From Ovis canadensis (lineage: Eukaryota; Chordata; Mammalia; Artiodactyla; Bovidae), in NCBI RefSeq assembly GCF_042477335.2, contig NC_091253.1:94192501-94256500 (forward strand): 64,000 nucleotides of DNA, read 5' to 3'. Below, piece by piece: positions 1 through 10,914 of this stretch. A program made the position numbers and the translations under genes. Each line of letters opens with the position of its first letter. The stretch's first letter is position 1. Below the pieces are notes generated by a model. The model searched no databases. It was given only the letters and a program-made list of their open reading frames with translations, and was not told the DNA's origin.

Positions 1-929
1 GCAGATTCAAATAATGCTTGAGTGAGAGCTGACGCTGCCCTCTGGAACATGGTGGGCACGTGACTTCCAGTTGTGCGGGGCCCACGGCTCCTCTGCCCCT
101 CTCTCGCTCTCGCTCTCTCCCTCTCTCTGCTCCGTACGGAACCCTCCACCATGCTTCCTTTCCTACCTCACTGGCACAACAAGGCCTCTTTCTTCTAATT
201 TCCCTGCCCTTCTGAGGAATGGCTTCCTAGACATCACTCCTAAACCACGTCCCCACCACTGTCAAACTCAGGGCTGCTGTCAGACAAAATAGACGATTCC
301 CAATTCTACCTTAGCTGCCAGGAAGATAGGCAAAGGATTTGGGGCTCATCTGCTGTCTAGGCTCTCACCTCAATCTATGCCCAGAAATCTACTGTGCCCT
401 CAGGCCTTGAACACAGTGCCATCTTCCACCGTGCCCGACTCCAGTTTCTCCAAGGGTTCCTCTCCAATTTCTCCAACAGTTCCTCTTTGCATCTATAGGA
501 CTCCCTTCACCCTAGTCTTGCAGCCTCCACACTGCTATGGACAGTCTGTTGGGCTGGCCACTACCCAGAAGCCCAAATTATAAACACTGTAGATGTTCAG
601 TCTCAAGGATCACTCCAGCATAGGAAGACATATCATAGGATCTAAGCCCTATAGACAAGGGATCCCACCTCAGGAAAGTCCTGGCAACCTGTCTGTGTTG
701 GTTCAGAAGCCCTTATCCAGCTGTGCCAGGCTGGGTACCTTGTGTAAGGTCACAAGTAGGACCAGAGACGTCTGGCCAGAAATCAGTGGTAGAGTAGAAG
801 ACACTTGAAACCCCGTCAGGTTCAAAGGGAATTTGGCGGATGCCCTGAACCCCTTTGGGTTAAAGCCTCCTGGTAAATGTTTCCAGGACATCAGGTTTCA
901 TTCTAGGAGTGCTCTCTGATTCTTGGGTG
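1..929 (+). other. Possible retroviral leader or flank, no gene recognised
   Basis: This stretch precedes the first recognisable gag sequence. It holds a CT-rich run near 95-135 and short open frames of up to 73 codons that resemble no protein I know. By position it would be the leader of the endogenous retrovirus that follows, or the end of its 5' LTR. I could not find an LTR with TG...CA ends, a polyadenylation signal or a convincing primer-binding site. A weak TTTGGGGCTCATC match lies at 338-350. Confidence 0.35.
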
Positions 930-1599
930 TAGGTTACTCAGCATGGGAAGATCCTCTTTCAAGCCACAAGAAACATCTCTGAAGTGGAAACTCATTAAAA
1001 TCGAAGGGTTTAAAAACAGAGCCCTACTGCAATAGGCACCTACTGCAGCAATGCCTGGCCTTTGTATACAAAGTTGGGGAATGGAGAAAAATGGCGTGAA
1101 AACAGGTCTGTAAATTATAACACCATTCTGCAATTGGATCTTTAGTGCTGCGGAATGGAAAAGTGGAGTGAGATTCCCTATGTTCAGGCTTTCATGGTGC
1201 CTTACCAAAATCCTGCTCTATATGACTCTCGTAATTTAAAACCTGGAGAATGAGAAATCTCTTCTGCCATTCTGGATGATCCCCTCCTAGGATCTCCTGT
1301 CTCTCAGGGGGAATACCGAGCTCCCCCTGCTCCTGACAGTATTCCTACTTCTCCCAAGCCATCTACTTCTTCTGAGCCACCTTCTCCTGAGTCACCTGTT
1401 TCTCCCAGTCCCTTTGATCGATCCCAAATTCCACCTCCTTTGTTCCCATCCATTCTCTTTGTTACCCAGAGAGACAGAGACGAGTCCTTCGGGATTAACT
1501 CTCAGTGGAGCAGACCCAAGAAATTATGCCATTTTAGGGAAGCGGCAAACGGTGAAGGGACAATCAGAATACATATGCCCTTCTCTTTAACCGTCTTAG

Positions 1600-1797
1600 T
1601 GAAGTGAAAGTGAAAGTCACGCAGTCGTGTCCGACTCTTTGTGACCACATGGACTGAGTCCATGGAATTCTCCAGGCCAGAATACTGGAGTGGGTAACCT
1701 TTCCATTCTCCAGGGGATCTTCCCAACCCAGTGATCGAACCCACGTCTCCCACATTGCAGGCGGATTCTTTCCCAGCTGAGCCACAACAGAAGCCCT
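1600..1797 (-). mobile_element. Bov-tA-type SINE inside the gag remnant
   Basis: Near full-length tRNA-Glu-derived SINE in reverse orientation. It has the GAAGTGAAAGTGAAAGTC tail complement at 1600-1617, the body, and the tRNA-like head ending GAAGCCC at about 1796. It separates proline-rich gag from capsid, so it inserted after the retrovirus. Confidence 0.9.
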
Positions 1798-2369
1798 GAC
1801 CCCAAGGCAAACAGAAATTGGGTCCATTTCCTAAAGACCCTAGTAAGTTTCTTGAAGGGTTTCGTGCCCCCAACCCCCAGCCTTTGATCTATTATTTAAC
1901 TTGGAAGGATGGTTAAGTAGATCTGTCTACCTGCTGTATTCCTGAGAAAAACAGAGAAGCTGGACAGTAGCCCACGGGTATGCTGACCAGCTTGCCGGAG
2001 ATGAACCCAAACATTATGCTGTGGGCGGAGATGCCGTCCCAAATCAGGAAACTTTTTGGAATTATAATTCCTGGGAGGGAACAGAAATCAGGAAACATAT
2101 GATTCAAAGTATATTATAAGGGATGAGAAAAAGTCTGGTTAAAGGAGGGACCCAGGTAGAAAAGGAAAATCCAGCCTTCACTGGTGCTTGTGGAGGCATT
2201 TAGGAAATATACCAGTATAGATCCCTTCACTTCTGAAGGTCCATCCCTGCTGGCACAGCACTTTATTAGACAGTCTGCCCCTGATATTAGGCAGAAACTC
2301 CAAAAGTTACAATTTGGCTCACAAATGCCCATGCCCCAGCTCCTAGATGTGGCCATTGGGGTGTTAAAT

Positions 2370-2585
2370 GTGCCGTGCTGTGCTGTGCTTAATTTTCAGG
2401 CATGTCCGACCCTTTGTGACCCCATGGACTGTAGCCCGCCAGGCTCCTCTGCCCATGGGGATTCTCCAGGCAAGAATACTGGAGTGGATTGCCATGCCCT
2501 CCTCCAGGAAAACTTCCTGACCCAGGAATTGAACTGGGGTCTCCTACATTGCAGGTAGATTCTTTACTAGCTGAGCTACAGAGTA
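2370..2585 (-). mobile_element. Bov-tA-type SINE with target-site duplication
   Basis: Reverse-oriented SINE with a GTGCT-rich tail at the left and the tRNA head at the right. It is flanked by GGGTGTTAAAT (2359-2369) and GGGTATTAAAT (2586-2596), a target-site duplication matching at 10 of 11 positions. It sits in the capsid/nucleocapsid junction of the retroviral gag. Confidence 0.9.
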
Positions 2586-2919
2586 GGGTATTAAATAACT
2601 GAGAACAAACTCAGGGGGAAGAGAGAACCCAGCATGAGAAAAGTCAGGCCAGGGCTAATGCACAACTGATAGCTGTTGCTGTCAGCCATGCTTTGTGACT
2701 TCAGGACAGCCTAAGGGGTCCGAGAAAGTCTAACTGTCTGTCTGGAGGTAGGACCAACAAGGGGGAGTGCTACAAATGCAAGTTAACTGGCCACTGGGCC
2801 CGAGGTTGCCATAAAGAGTGCCCTTGGGCCATACCCAGCCTGCAAAGAAACAGGTCATTAAAAGAGGGACTGCCCCAGTTTCAAAGGGAAGGGGGAGGCT
2901 CCTGTTCCCAAGATCTCCA

Positions 2920-3480
2920 TGCTGGATGACTGAGGCAAACAAAGGAGTCTTGTGGCTCCCATCCAATGAGACATCTATCTGGATTGAGGAGCCCTGGGTA
3001 GTCCTTGACATGGCAGGTAAGAAAATCAATTTCTTAACTGATAGGGGAGCCACTTACTCTTGTCTGAATTTCTCATGCTGGACCTCTCTCCAAAATCTGT
3101 TCTGTGAATGGTGCTGATGGAAAGCCTCACACCCATTATTTCACCGGGCCTCTCACTTGCCACTTTGAGCAGCAGTTGATTTCACATGGCTTTCTAGTTG
3201 TACCTCAGTGTGCCACCCCTCTCCTTGCGTGTGTGTTAGTCCCTCAGTTGTGTCTGACTCTTTGCGACCCTGCGAACTGTAGCCCTCCAGGCTCCTCTGT
3301 CCATGGGATTCTCCAGGAAAGATTTCTGGAGTGGGTTGCCATTTCCTTCTCCAGGGGATCTTCCCTACTTGGGGATAGAACCTGGTCTCCCGCATTGCAA
3401 ATAGTGGGTAGTTGGCCATTTTTTAAATAGGGGGCATTTCTACAATAACTTGATGACGAGGGAGCGAATCTCTAGCTCCC
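2920..3480 (+). pseudogene. Retroviral protease remnant
   Basis: An open stretch at 2818-3117 contains 'VLDMAGKKINFLTDRGATYS', the N-terminal half of an aspartic protease that would cleave Gag-Pol. The catalytic triplet, normally Asp-Thr/Ser-Gly, reads Asp-Arg-Gly at 3040-3048. The active site is therefore damaged. It lies in a different frame from the first zinc knuckle just upstream, although gammaretroviral gag and pro share a frame, so at least one indel separates them. The second half is interrupted by a SINE at 3228-3400. Confidence 0.75.
3228..3400 (-). mobile_element. Bov-tA-type SINE in the protease remnant
   Basis: Reverse-oriented SINE body beginning GTGTGTTAGTCCCTCAG. Homology runs to the CCCGCATTGCAA part of the tRNA-like head and then stops, so the 5' end of the element is truncated. 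Confidence 0.85.
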
Positions 3481-3499
3481 TGGGAAATCTGTCTCCTTG

Positions 3500-4510
3500 G
3501 GAGGGACATTTTGAGCTCCCTCAGGGCCATCCTCCAGTTGGGAGGCCTCCAGGAGCCCCTTATTTCAACTCTGACTAAGACAGACCAGCCAGAAGAGCAA
3601 GGCTCTAATCCTGGTCATATTCTACAAGCAGTAGATCCTTTAGTTCAGGACGAAGGAATTCCTGGACAGGCCGTAAACACCCAACCTGTAAGAATTAGCC
3701 TTCGGCCAGAAATCGCCTATCCTAACAAGAGACTATCCTACAAAATTGGAAGAGAAGACGGGTTTACACTCACTGTGGATAAATTCCTAAGGCGTGGCCT
3801 CTTGGTGCCTGCGCCAGTGCAACACTCCTGTTCTGCCAGTTGTTGAGCCAAATGGAAAATACAGGTTGGTACCAGACCTTAGAGCAGTAAACGATGTGGT
3901 GGCCCCCATACATCCCCTCGTGGCCAGTCCCTATAACACATCAACCCAAATCCCTGTGGACACTACAGGGGTTTCCTGTATCCATCTCAAGGATGCCTTC
4001 ATCTGCATCCCAGTTCATTCCTCTTCATAAGTCCTGTTTGCCTTCGAGTGGACCCGTCCTCACCTAGGCCAAATGCAGCAGTATGCCTGGAGAGGGTTGT
4101 CTCAGGGGTTTGGGGACAGCCCACACCTGTTCACCCAGGCCCTAGGAAAGGGACTAAGGGAAATACACCTAAAAGAAAGTGCTATTCCACAGTACATAGA
4201 TGTTATTTTAACATGTAGACCCTCCATGGCCTCAGATCAAAATACGACTGAAGTCCTTAATTTTCTTGGGGTTTGTAGTTACAGAGTCTCTCAGAAAAAG
4301 GCACAAATCTCAAAGCAACAAGTTAAGTATCTGGGATATATTATAAACCCTGGACGTAGACAGTGATTTTGAGATGGAAAACTAGCTATATCAGGCCTAA
4401 GCACTCCAAAGATGAAGAAAGATCTCCATACCTTTCAGGGCCTGGCAGGATTTTGTAGAATTTAGATTCCAGGATTCAGACAAATGGCTAAGCCTCTTTA
4501 TCAAGCCACT
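3500..4510 (+). pseudogene. Reverse transcriptase remnant of the endogenous retrovirus
   Basis: Three consecutive open pieces in changing frames (3511-3846, 3794-4030, 4073-4366) carry the RT fingers/palm order. 'KYRLVPDLRAVND' is the template-grip region. 'IHLKDAFICIPV' is motif A, where the catalytic Asp is now His (about 3983). 'GFGDSPHLFTQAL' is motif B. 'YIDVIL' at 4193-4210 is motif C, where the second catalytic Asp is Val. 'VKYLGYII' follows as in the family. Two of the three metal-binding aspartates are lost, so the enzyme is dead even apart from the frameshifts. A BovB fragment cuts the gene at 4511. Confidence 0.85.
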
Positions 4511-4924
4511 AGAGAGTTGGACTGTGAAGAAGGCTGAGTGCCGAAGAATTGATGCTTTTGAACTGTGGTGTTGGAGAAGACTCTTGAGAGTCCCTGGGAC
4601 TGCAAGGAGATCCAACCAGTCCATTCTGAATGAGCTCAACCCTGGGATTTCTTTGGAAGGAATGATGCTAAAGCTGAAGCTCCAGTACTTTGGCCACCTC
4701 ATGCGAAGAGCTGACTCATTGGAAAAGACTCTGATGCTGGGAGGGATTGGGAGCAGGAGAAGAAGGGGATGACCGAGGATGAGATGGCCGGATGGCATCA
4801 AGGACTCGATGGACGTGAGTCTGAGTGAACTCTGGGAGTTGGTGATGGACAGGGAGGCCTGGTGTGCTGCGATTCATGAGGTCGCAAAGAGTTGGATATG
4901 ACTGAGCGACTGAACTGAACTGAA
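4511..4924 (+). mobile_element. 5'-truncated BovB (RTE LINE) 3' end inside pol
   Basis: The 3' end of a BovB LINE in sense orientation. An open frame at 4524-4772 encodes the typical end of the BovB polyprotein ('RRIDAFELWCWRRLLRVP', 'LQYFGHLMRRADSLEKTLM'). A short 3' UTR follows and ends in the GACTGAACTGAACTGAA tail. It splits the retroviral RT from the RNase H region. Confidence 0.9.
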
Positions 4925-5282
4925 AGGCTCAGTTTGAGAAGCATTACTTTGGAACGGGGAACGTAGAAAGGCTTTTAATGATATCAAGCAGGCCCTCACT
5001 GGAGCCCCTGCTCTCGGTCTCCCCAACTTGAAAAGTCTGCTCCTCTTGCACATGGCTGAAAAGCAGGGGACAGCCTTGGTAGTCCTCATACAGAAGCTAG
5101 GGAGAGTTCCTCAGCCTATAGGATATGTTTCCAAAGCAAATAGACTCCATGGCCAAGGTTGGCCCAGCTGCCTCTGGGCAGTAGCTCCCACAGCTTTATT
5201 GTTGGAAGAAGCTAATAAGCTTACCTTTGGGGAGCCACTTGAAGTAGCCACGCCCCTCATCAAGCACAAGGGATTCTAGAAA
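4925..5282 (+). pseudogene. Connection/RNase H region remnant of retroviral pol
   Basis: After the BovB insertion the pol remnant resumes. It shows 'AFNDIKQALTGAPALGLPN' (RT connection) and, in the open frame 5028-5279, 'LLLHMAEKQGTALVVLIQKLG' and 'PIGYVSKAN', the start of the region leading into RNase H. The homology stops near 5280, before the RNase H core is complete, and integrase is missing. Whether the 3' half was deleted or never inserted cannot be told from the window. Confidence 0.75.
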
Positions 5283-5319
5283 TAACAGGCCACCATTGGC
5301 TAACTGGCGGTCTCCTGAT

Positions 5320-5760
5320 AGCAAGACTACAGATTTCCATCCGTTTGCCTGTTATTGGGCATTTGGGTTGATTCCAAGCTTTATCTCTTACCAATAAAGC
5401 CTCTGTGAACTTGATGTACAGTCTTGTGTAGACCTATGTTTTCATTGCTCTTGGGTGAACACACGAATGGAATGTTAGTCCCTCAGCCGTGTCCAACTCT
5501 CTGTGACCCCATGGACTGCAGCCGATCAGGCTCCTCTGTCCATGGGATTTCCCAGGCAAGACTACTGGAGTGGGTTGCCATTCTCTTCTCCAGGGGATCT
5601 TCCCCACCCAGGGATCAAATCCGGTGTATACTTAACTTGAAGCAAACTTTCAGAATATTTCCCCGAATGATTGTGTCATTTTGCGTTCCCACCAATAGTT
5701 TAACAAAAATTACAGAGGTTGGCATTGCCTTACACAAGCTTAACAACAATGCTGAAAGGA
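5320..5760 (-). mobile_element. Old L1 3' fragment, antisense, split by a SINE
   Basis: The + strand shows the complement of an L1 3' UTR ('GGGTTGATTCCAAGC', 'CTTGGGTGAACACACGAATG', and 'GCGTTCCCACCAATAGTTTA' after the SINE). It parallels the better preserved copy at 18.15-18.37 kb. It is strongly diverged and therefore old. A SINE fragment at 5472-5622 is inserted in it. Confidence 0.7.
5472..5622 (-). mobile_element. Bov-tA-type SINE fragment in the L1 piece
   Basis: Reverse-oriented SINE body (GTTAGTCCCTCAGCCGTGTC to GGGATCAAATC). The tRNA-like head is missing. The antisense L1 resumes immediately after it. Confidence 0.85.
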
Positions 5761-6961
5761 AAGTTCAGCATTCCTTTCCCCATCATACAAAAGAAAGCAA
5801 ACTTCTGGAAGGTTAAACAAACCACTTGTGATCAGAGTAACTGAAAGGAAGACTAGGAATTCAAACCTGTACCTGACAGTGCCAGAATGTTTTTTTTCAG
5901 AATGCGTGGGGGAAGTTTTTGTTTTTAATAAACTAAGGACAAGCTCTTGCTTTAAATAAGTGTGGTTCTCATCCACTGAGTTGCTAGCTCCTGCTTGACT
6001 TGGATAAATGGAGAGAATGGAAAATTATTTTAGTTCAAGTGATGGCTCATTGGCCAGACAAGGTCAAGGTATAGCTTTATATGGTTGACTGGAATTCAAA
6101 CTCGTGACCTGCCATCAGTTGAAGAGATATATAAGACCCTCTGATAAATGAACAATCTTATTAATTTAAGAAGGCAGTTCCAATTCAAATCAAGTGCTAC
6201 TTAAATCAGAAACCATAGCCATGCTTTCATTGGTTTAATGCCTTTTTCTTTTTAATGTTGATTGTGTTTCAAAGAACAAATAAAGATGCAAGGACTGGAA
6301 AGAAGAAAAAAAAAAGAAAGAAAGAAATATAAAACCATCTGGGAAACAAAGAAAAAAAGGACAAAGCACCTGGAGGAGATTAATGGACGGAAGTACATTC
6401 TCTTTGTTTCCATTTTTAATAAGACAAATGCATTATGTAAAATTTTAAATGTGAGGACTGTACGTAGATGTATGAAACACAGCCTGCAAGAGGTTCTTGT
6501 GGTTTTTGATGCTACTGTTGGCAGTGTTTCCTCGACTACTGCCGGGCACTTTGGTTTCTGTAATGGTTACTCTCAGCGCAAGCCTCTGCAGTAACCCAAT
6601 ATCCAGGATAGACTATGATGAAGTCACTACTTCTGCCTTGGGGACATAACATTTCACAACTGAAATTAAAACAAACAGAAAACTCTACTCTTTTCTTTTT
6701 CTGGAAGAATCGGGCATGAGTGCGGTCTGTATTTAGGAATTAGTGAGTGAAGGTCTAAAAACTCAACACAAGAATCATATTTCTCAAAGACTTTCATTCC
6801 TCACCATCTGCTGTCATCAATGACAATAGTTTCTTAACTACATTAGCAAATACAAATATAGGACATGGACTTTAGTTTTCAGACAAAAAAAATAATTTTA
6901 GTATGATGATGTCCCATCCAGTATTTGGGATACATTTACACTTAAAAAAAAAAAAAAAAAA
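5761..6961. other. Non-coding stretch, nothing recognised
   Basis: AT-rich DNA without a supportable gene. It contains an A/AAAG-rich run near 6303-6330 and a poly(A) run at 6943-6960 just before a SINE. The longest open frame (6262-6594, 110 codons) starts in the A-rich run and resembles no known protein. Confidence 0.5.
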
Positions 6962-7183
6962 GGACTTCCCAAGTGGCGCTAGCGGTAAAGAACCTGCATG
7001 CCAGTGCAGGAGATGTAAGAGACCAGGGGTTTGATCCCTGAGTCAGGAAGATCCGCTGGAGGAGAGCATGTCAATCCACTCCAGTATTATTGCCTAGAGA
7101 ATCCCACGGACACAGGAGCCTGGTAGGCTATAGTCCATAGTGTCACACAGAGTTGGACACGACTGAAGCAACTTAGCATACAT
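6962..7183 (+). mobile_element. Bov-tA-type SINE, sense
   Basis: Starts at GGACTTCCCAAGTGGCGCTAG and ends at GACACGACTGAAGCAACTTAG, so both the tRNA-like head and the 3' end are present. It belongs to the variant with the 'CCAGTGCAGGAGATGTAAGAG' head. Confidence 0.9.
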
Positions 7184-7689
7184 GCATTCTAAAATTATTT
7201 GTGTTTTTTTCCAAAAGTCAAAATTAATAGATTGTCCTGTATTTTTATTTGGCAGCTCTGTGGCTAACAGACTTCCCTCCTCTTTTACTCTGACTTCCCT
7301 CATTACAGTGTCAGAAAAATGGGATAGCAAAATTTATTGAAGAAGTGAAATATCTAAGTTAACAAGAGTCATTAAAGATGGAAAAACTTCTGTGCAGTCT
7401 TTCAATCATTCAAAAACAGTGAATTGTAGTGTCATCTATTCATATGACATAGTATCAATACTTAACATGATAATCTCAGTAAATACCTGAAAAGTCATTT
7501 TGTGAAATTTAAAACACTCGTTCTTCATAAAGACGCGGAAATAATACCAATGAAAGGTCAGTATTCAACATAATAAATAATCAAATATTTAGTAACTAAC
7601 ATTCTTGACCTCTTTCTATGTGTCATGGCAGTAAGGGAGACACATAGAAAATATTTAATTTTAACTTATTTAAATCCTTACATCACAAT

Positions 7690-7905
7690 TAAGGTTTTAA
7701 ATATTATCTTATTTAATCCTCACAACAATGAGAAATAAAACCTTATAAGGCAGAAAAAAATAATTATTATTCCCATAATCACTTTTCATGGGAAGACTCA
7801 AATAGAGAATTTAAGCAATTTGTTTCAAAGCACACAGCCATAATTTAGGGAGCTAGGCAGTCCAACCTCAGAGCCCGTAGTCTATACACTATACTGCCAT
7901 TGTTC
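7690..7905 (-). repeat. MIR-like ancient SINE, antisense
   Basis: The pattern TTATCTTATTTAATCCTCAC ... AAAGCACACAGCCA ... GAGCCCGTAGTCTATACACT is the complement of a MIR element, heavily diverged. The bases between 7184 and 7690 hold nothing I recognise. Confidence 0.6.
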
Positions 7906-8040
7906 ATAGCAGCAGTAATAAATGTACATTGTTTAGGAATAAGGCAAATAGAAGATATTCAGAACTCCCACTATTAAAAGCAGCTGAATGACTAGATATA
8001 TGTCTTGTGTTTTATTAAAAGGCAACGCTTGTTAACACCT

Positions 8041-8540
8041 CAGTTCAGTTCAGTTCAGTTCAGTCACTCAGTCGTGTCCCACTCTTTGCGACCCCATGAA
8101 TCGCAGCACGCCAGGCCTCCCTGTCCATCACCAACTCCCGGAGTTCACTCAAACTCACGTCCCTCGAGTCAGTGATGCCATCCAGCCATCTCATCTTCTA
8201 TTGTCCCCTTCTCCTCCTGCCCCCAGTCCCTCCCAGCATCAGAGTCTTTTCCAATGAGTCAACTCTTCGCATGAGGTGGCCAAAGTGCTGGAGTTTCAGC
8301 TTTAGCATCATTCCTTCCAAAGAAATCCCAGGGTTGATCTCCTTCAGAATGGACTGGTTGGATCTCCTTGCAGTCCCAGGGACTCTCAAGAGTCTTCTCC
8401 AACACCACAGTTCAAAAGCATCAATTCTTCGGCACTCAGCTTTCTTCACAGTCCAACTCTCACATCAATACATGACAACTGGAAAAACCATAGCCTTGAC
8501 TAGACGGACGTTTGTTGGCAAAGTAATGTCTCTGCTCTTC
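8041..8540 (-). mobile_element. BovB 3' end, antisense
   Basis: Begins with four CAGTT units (complement of the BovB tail). It continues through the 3' UTR and the end of ORF2. The reverse strand 8449-8198 encodes 'RRIDAFELWCWRRLLRVP', as at 4.5 kb. Homology stops near 8540, so the element is 5'-truncated. Confidence 0.9.
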
Positions 8541-8653
8541 CCAAATACATATATGACCAGAATTCACTCAGATTTCAAATCATGTTTTTGAGGAAGTTGG
8601 CAAAATATTCTAAGATTAATTTGTAAGGGTGCATTAGAAAAAATATTTGAGAG

Positions 8654-8785
8654 AGTTGCCTGATTGCCTAATGGTTAGAACTTAATTCTGGGCCTTCACT
8701 GTCGAGGCCCAGAGTTCAATCCCTGGTCAGAGTATTGAGATCCCACAGGCCCATTAGTGGCACAGAGTTGCCAAAAAAAGGAAAG
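8654..8785 (+). mobile_element. Older tRNA-derived artiodactyl SINE (CHR-like)
   Basis: Shows the head GCCTGATTGCCTAATGGTTAG, the B-box-like AGAGTTCAATCCCTGGTC and the body ending in GAGTTGCCAAAAAAAGG. It differs from Bov-tA and resembles the CHR-type SINEs shared by cetartiodactyls. Strong divergence marks it as older. Confidence 0.6.
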
Positions 8786-8986
8786 AAAAAAGTTGTTGAG
8801 TAAAGGGGAATAAGTAGAGAGAGTTTGATCTACAAAACTGATACAATAGGGAGAGTAAATTTTATAAAGATACCGATTTTTCCCAAATTAATCTTTAAGT
8901 TTAATACATTTCCAGTAAACTGCAAACAGGTTTGTGTGCATGTAAAGAAATGTTTAAGCCAATGTTAAAATTATGTGACTGGGATT

Positions 8987-9226
8987 CGTGGTGGCTCAGT
9001 CAGGTAACATCTCAGTTCAGTTAGTTCAGGTAAAGAATCCACCTGCAATGCAGGAGACCTGGGTTCGATTGCTGGGTTGGGAAGATCCCGTGGAGGAAGG
9101 CATAGTGACCCACTCCAGTATCCTTGCCTGGAGAATCCCCATGGACAGAGGAGCCCGGTGGGCTACCCTGTCCATGGGTGTTGCAAAGAATTGGACAAAG
9201 CTGAGTGACTAGGCACAACACAGTGC
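8987..9226 (+). mobile_element. Bov-tA-type SINE with 20-bp target-site duplication and internal micro-insertion
   Basis: Sense SINE flanked by AAAATTATGTGACTGGGATT (8967-8986) and AAAATTATATAACTGGGATT (9227-9246), 18 of 20 identical. Between the A-box region and the AGAATCCACC segment it carries 18 extra bases (9008-9025) bounded by an 8-bp repeat TCAGGTAA. Confidence 0.9.
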
Positions 9227-9246
9227 AAAATTATATAACTGGGATT

Positions 9247-10516
9247 AGTAAATGAAGTATCTTTCACTTCATTCAATAATTTTGCCTATCTAAAATATAA
9301 GAGCTTACTCTTTTTAAAAAATGTAACTAGCCACCACTATATCATTCTACCTATCTTGATATTGTCAAATACCCACTTAACTTTCAAATTTCCAATTATT
9401 TCATAAATGTAGTAATTATTTTACAGTTCCTTTTATTGATTCAGGGTTCAAAGAGGGCCCCTGCATTGCAATTGGTGTAAAGGCTATATATCTCCTCCCA
9501 CCCCTCAGTCTACTGTTTTTCTTTTTGCAATTTAATTGTAGGAGAAGTCAGGGTGTTTGTCTTACAAACCTCTTACAGTGTGCGCTGTATCTCATAGTTT
9601 TCATCTTCCTCTGCCTTCTGTTTTTCCTGGAAACTGTTAGTTATATGTAAAGACTTGATAAAACTCAAGTACCATTGTATTTTATTTTGCTTTTTGACCA
9701 GATGCTTACATGGCATTCTTCTACATAATGTCTCTCTCTTTGAAATATTATCGGTCATTGTTCATCAATGACTAGATCATTAATAAAGATGAGATTTAAA
9801 AATGGTGATACTCTAATGCTATGATAATAATTCTTCTACATTATTAGTTAGAATCCTTCTATAAAAAGAAACATTTCTTCACTTACTATTTAATTATCCA
9901 GAGTACAGTTTGAAAGAGCAGGAAAACAGCTGATTATTTTAGCTAATATACATTTGATAAACAGTAACAAAGTGAAAAACTCATTCTCTTGGATGTGAAG
10001 ATTTATTTTTAAGTATAATAATAAATACAGTCTGGTATTGGCACAGGCATACAGGGGCAAAGCAACAGAATGACTTAGGTCCACAATAAATATTTATCAA
10101 TCTTTTGAAATTCTTTATTGAATTAACTGGCAACCAGATGAAGAATCAGAGCATTATCAGCAATTCAGAAACCACTATCTTGGTTCCTTTTGATTACTAC
10201 TCTTTCTGAAAGGCAGGCACTGTTCTGATGTCTAAGAGCTGCCTGTATTATACTTCAAATAAATGGAATCATGGTAAGTACTCCATAGTATTTGGCTTCT
10301 TTTGTTCAATATTATATTTATGAAATCCAGTCATGTCATTGTATCCAGTTATAAATAATTTGTTCTTATAGTCTGTATAATCTACCATTTTCCTAAGCAC
10401 TGTTCCAATGCTGAGCATAGAGCAGGTTAAAAATAATTGTGTCTCTGCTTTACTGGAGCTCACATTCTGGTGAACAAAATCTATGAAGACATATATATGT
10501 ATGTTTATATATATAT
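9247..10516. other. Non-coding stretch with one ancient repeat piece
   Basis: AT-rich, no supportable gene. Around 10395-10480 the motif AAGCACTGTTCCAATGCTGAG ... GGAGCTCACATTCTGG is the complement of an ancient repeat seen several times in this window (also near 10.92, 13.5 and 32.7 kb). The rest is unrecognised. Confidence 0.45.
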
Positions 10517-10724
10517 GCTGTTTAGTTGATTCAGTTGTGTCTGACTCTGTGCAACCCTATAGACTGCAGCCTGCCAGACATCTCTGTCCATGGGATTCTT
10601 TAGGCAAGAGTACTAGAGTGAGTTGCCATGCCCTCCTCCAGGGGATCTTCCCAACCCAGGGATCAAACCTGGGTTTCCTGCTTTGCAGGCATATTCGTTA
10701 CCACTGAACTACCAGGGAAGCCCC
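10517..10724 (-). mobile_element. Bov-tA-type SINE inserted in a TA-rich tract
   Basis: Full-length reverse-oriented SINE, from GCTGTTTAGTTGATTCAG to ACCAGGGAAGCCCC. TATATATAT runs lie on both sides and serve as a low-complexity target duplication. Confidence 0.9.
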
Positions 10725-10914
10725 TATATATATATATATTTATATTTATATATAAGAGCTGCATATATGCAGTGGTTGGGATATTGAATTCATGGGGCTG
10801 AGATAATTTGTTTCCATTTGTAAAACAAAAATAGAACTCTGTTTTATGTCATACACACAAAATAATTCAAAGATATTTAAAGCCAAATCTTTTATAAGAA
10901 TTAATATTAATTTA

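Larger units (their letters stand above)
938..2920 (+). pseudogene. gag remnant of class I endogenous retrovirus
   Basis: Gag builds the retroviral core in the family. The start chosen is the ATG at 938, which opens a matrix-like stretch soon ended by stops. A proline/serine-rich segment follows at 1290-1450, as in the p12 region of gammaretroviruses. Capsid is best preserved at 2184-2380, with the family's 'EAFRKYTSIDPF' and 'RQSAPDIRQKLQKLQ' pattern of the C-terminal domain. The nucleocapsid shows a complete C-X2-C-X4-H-X4-C knuckle at 2768-2812 and a second knuckle at about 2833-2870 that has lost its first Cys and carries an internal stop. Two SINEs (1600-1797 and 2370-2585) interrupt it. 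Reading frame changes several times. Confidence 0.8.
930..5282 (+). mobile_element. Decayed class I endogenous retrovirus (gag-pro-pol)
   Basis: Recognisable gammaretrovirus-like pieces occur in the right order on one strand: matrix-like (about 938-1260), proline-rich (1290-1450), capsid (about 1810-2700), zinc knuckles (2762-2870), protease (about 2980-3120), reverse transcriptase (about 3690-4500) and RNase H region (4925-5280). Integrase, env and the 3' LTR are absent: at about 5.3 kb the sequence changes to an L1 fragment. Frameshifts, stops, lost catalytic residues and four later retroposon insertions show that it cannot produce protein. It is an old fixed insertion, not an infectious agent. 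Confidence 0.85.

Noticed and set aside
338-352. Possible tRNA-Pro primer-binding site TTTGGGGCTCATCTG
   Set aside because: Only the first part matches, no LTR end with CA precedes it, and the 5' LTR cannot be defined.
1502-1873. 123-codon minus-strand frame across the first SINE (and similar frames in nearly every SINE)
   Set aside because: The translation is typical SINE read-through and recurs at every copy.
6262-6594. 110-codon frame starting in an A-rich run
   Set aside because: No start context, domain or conserved pattern; Lys-rich start is explained by the AAAG run.
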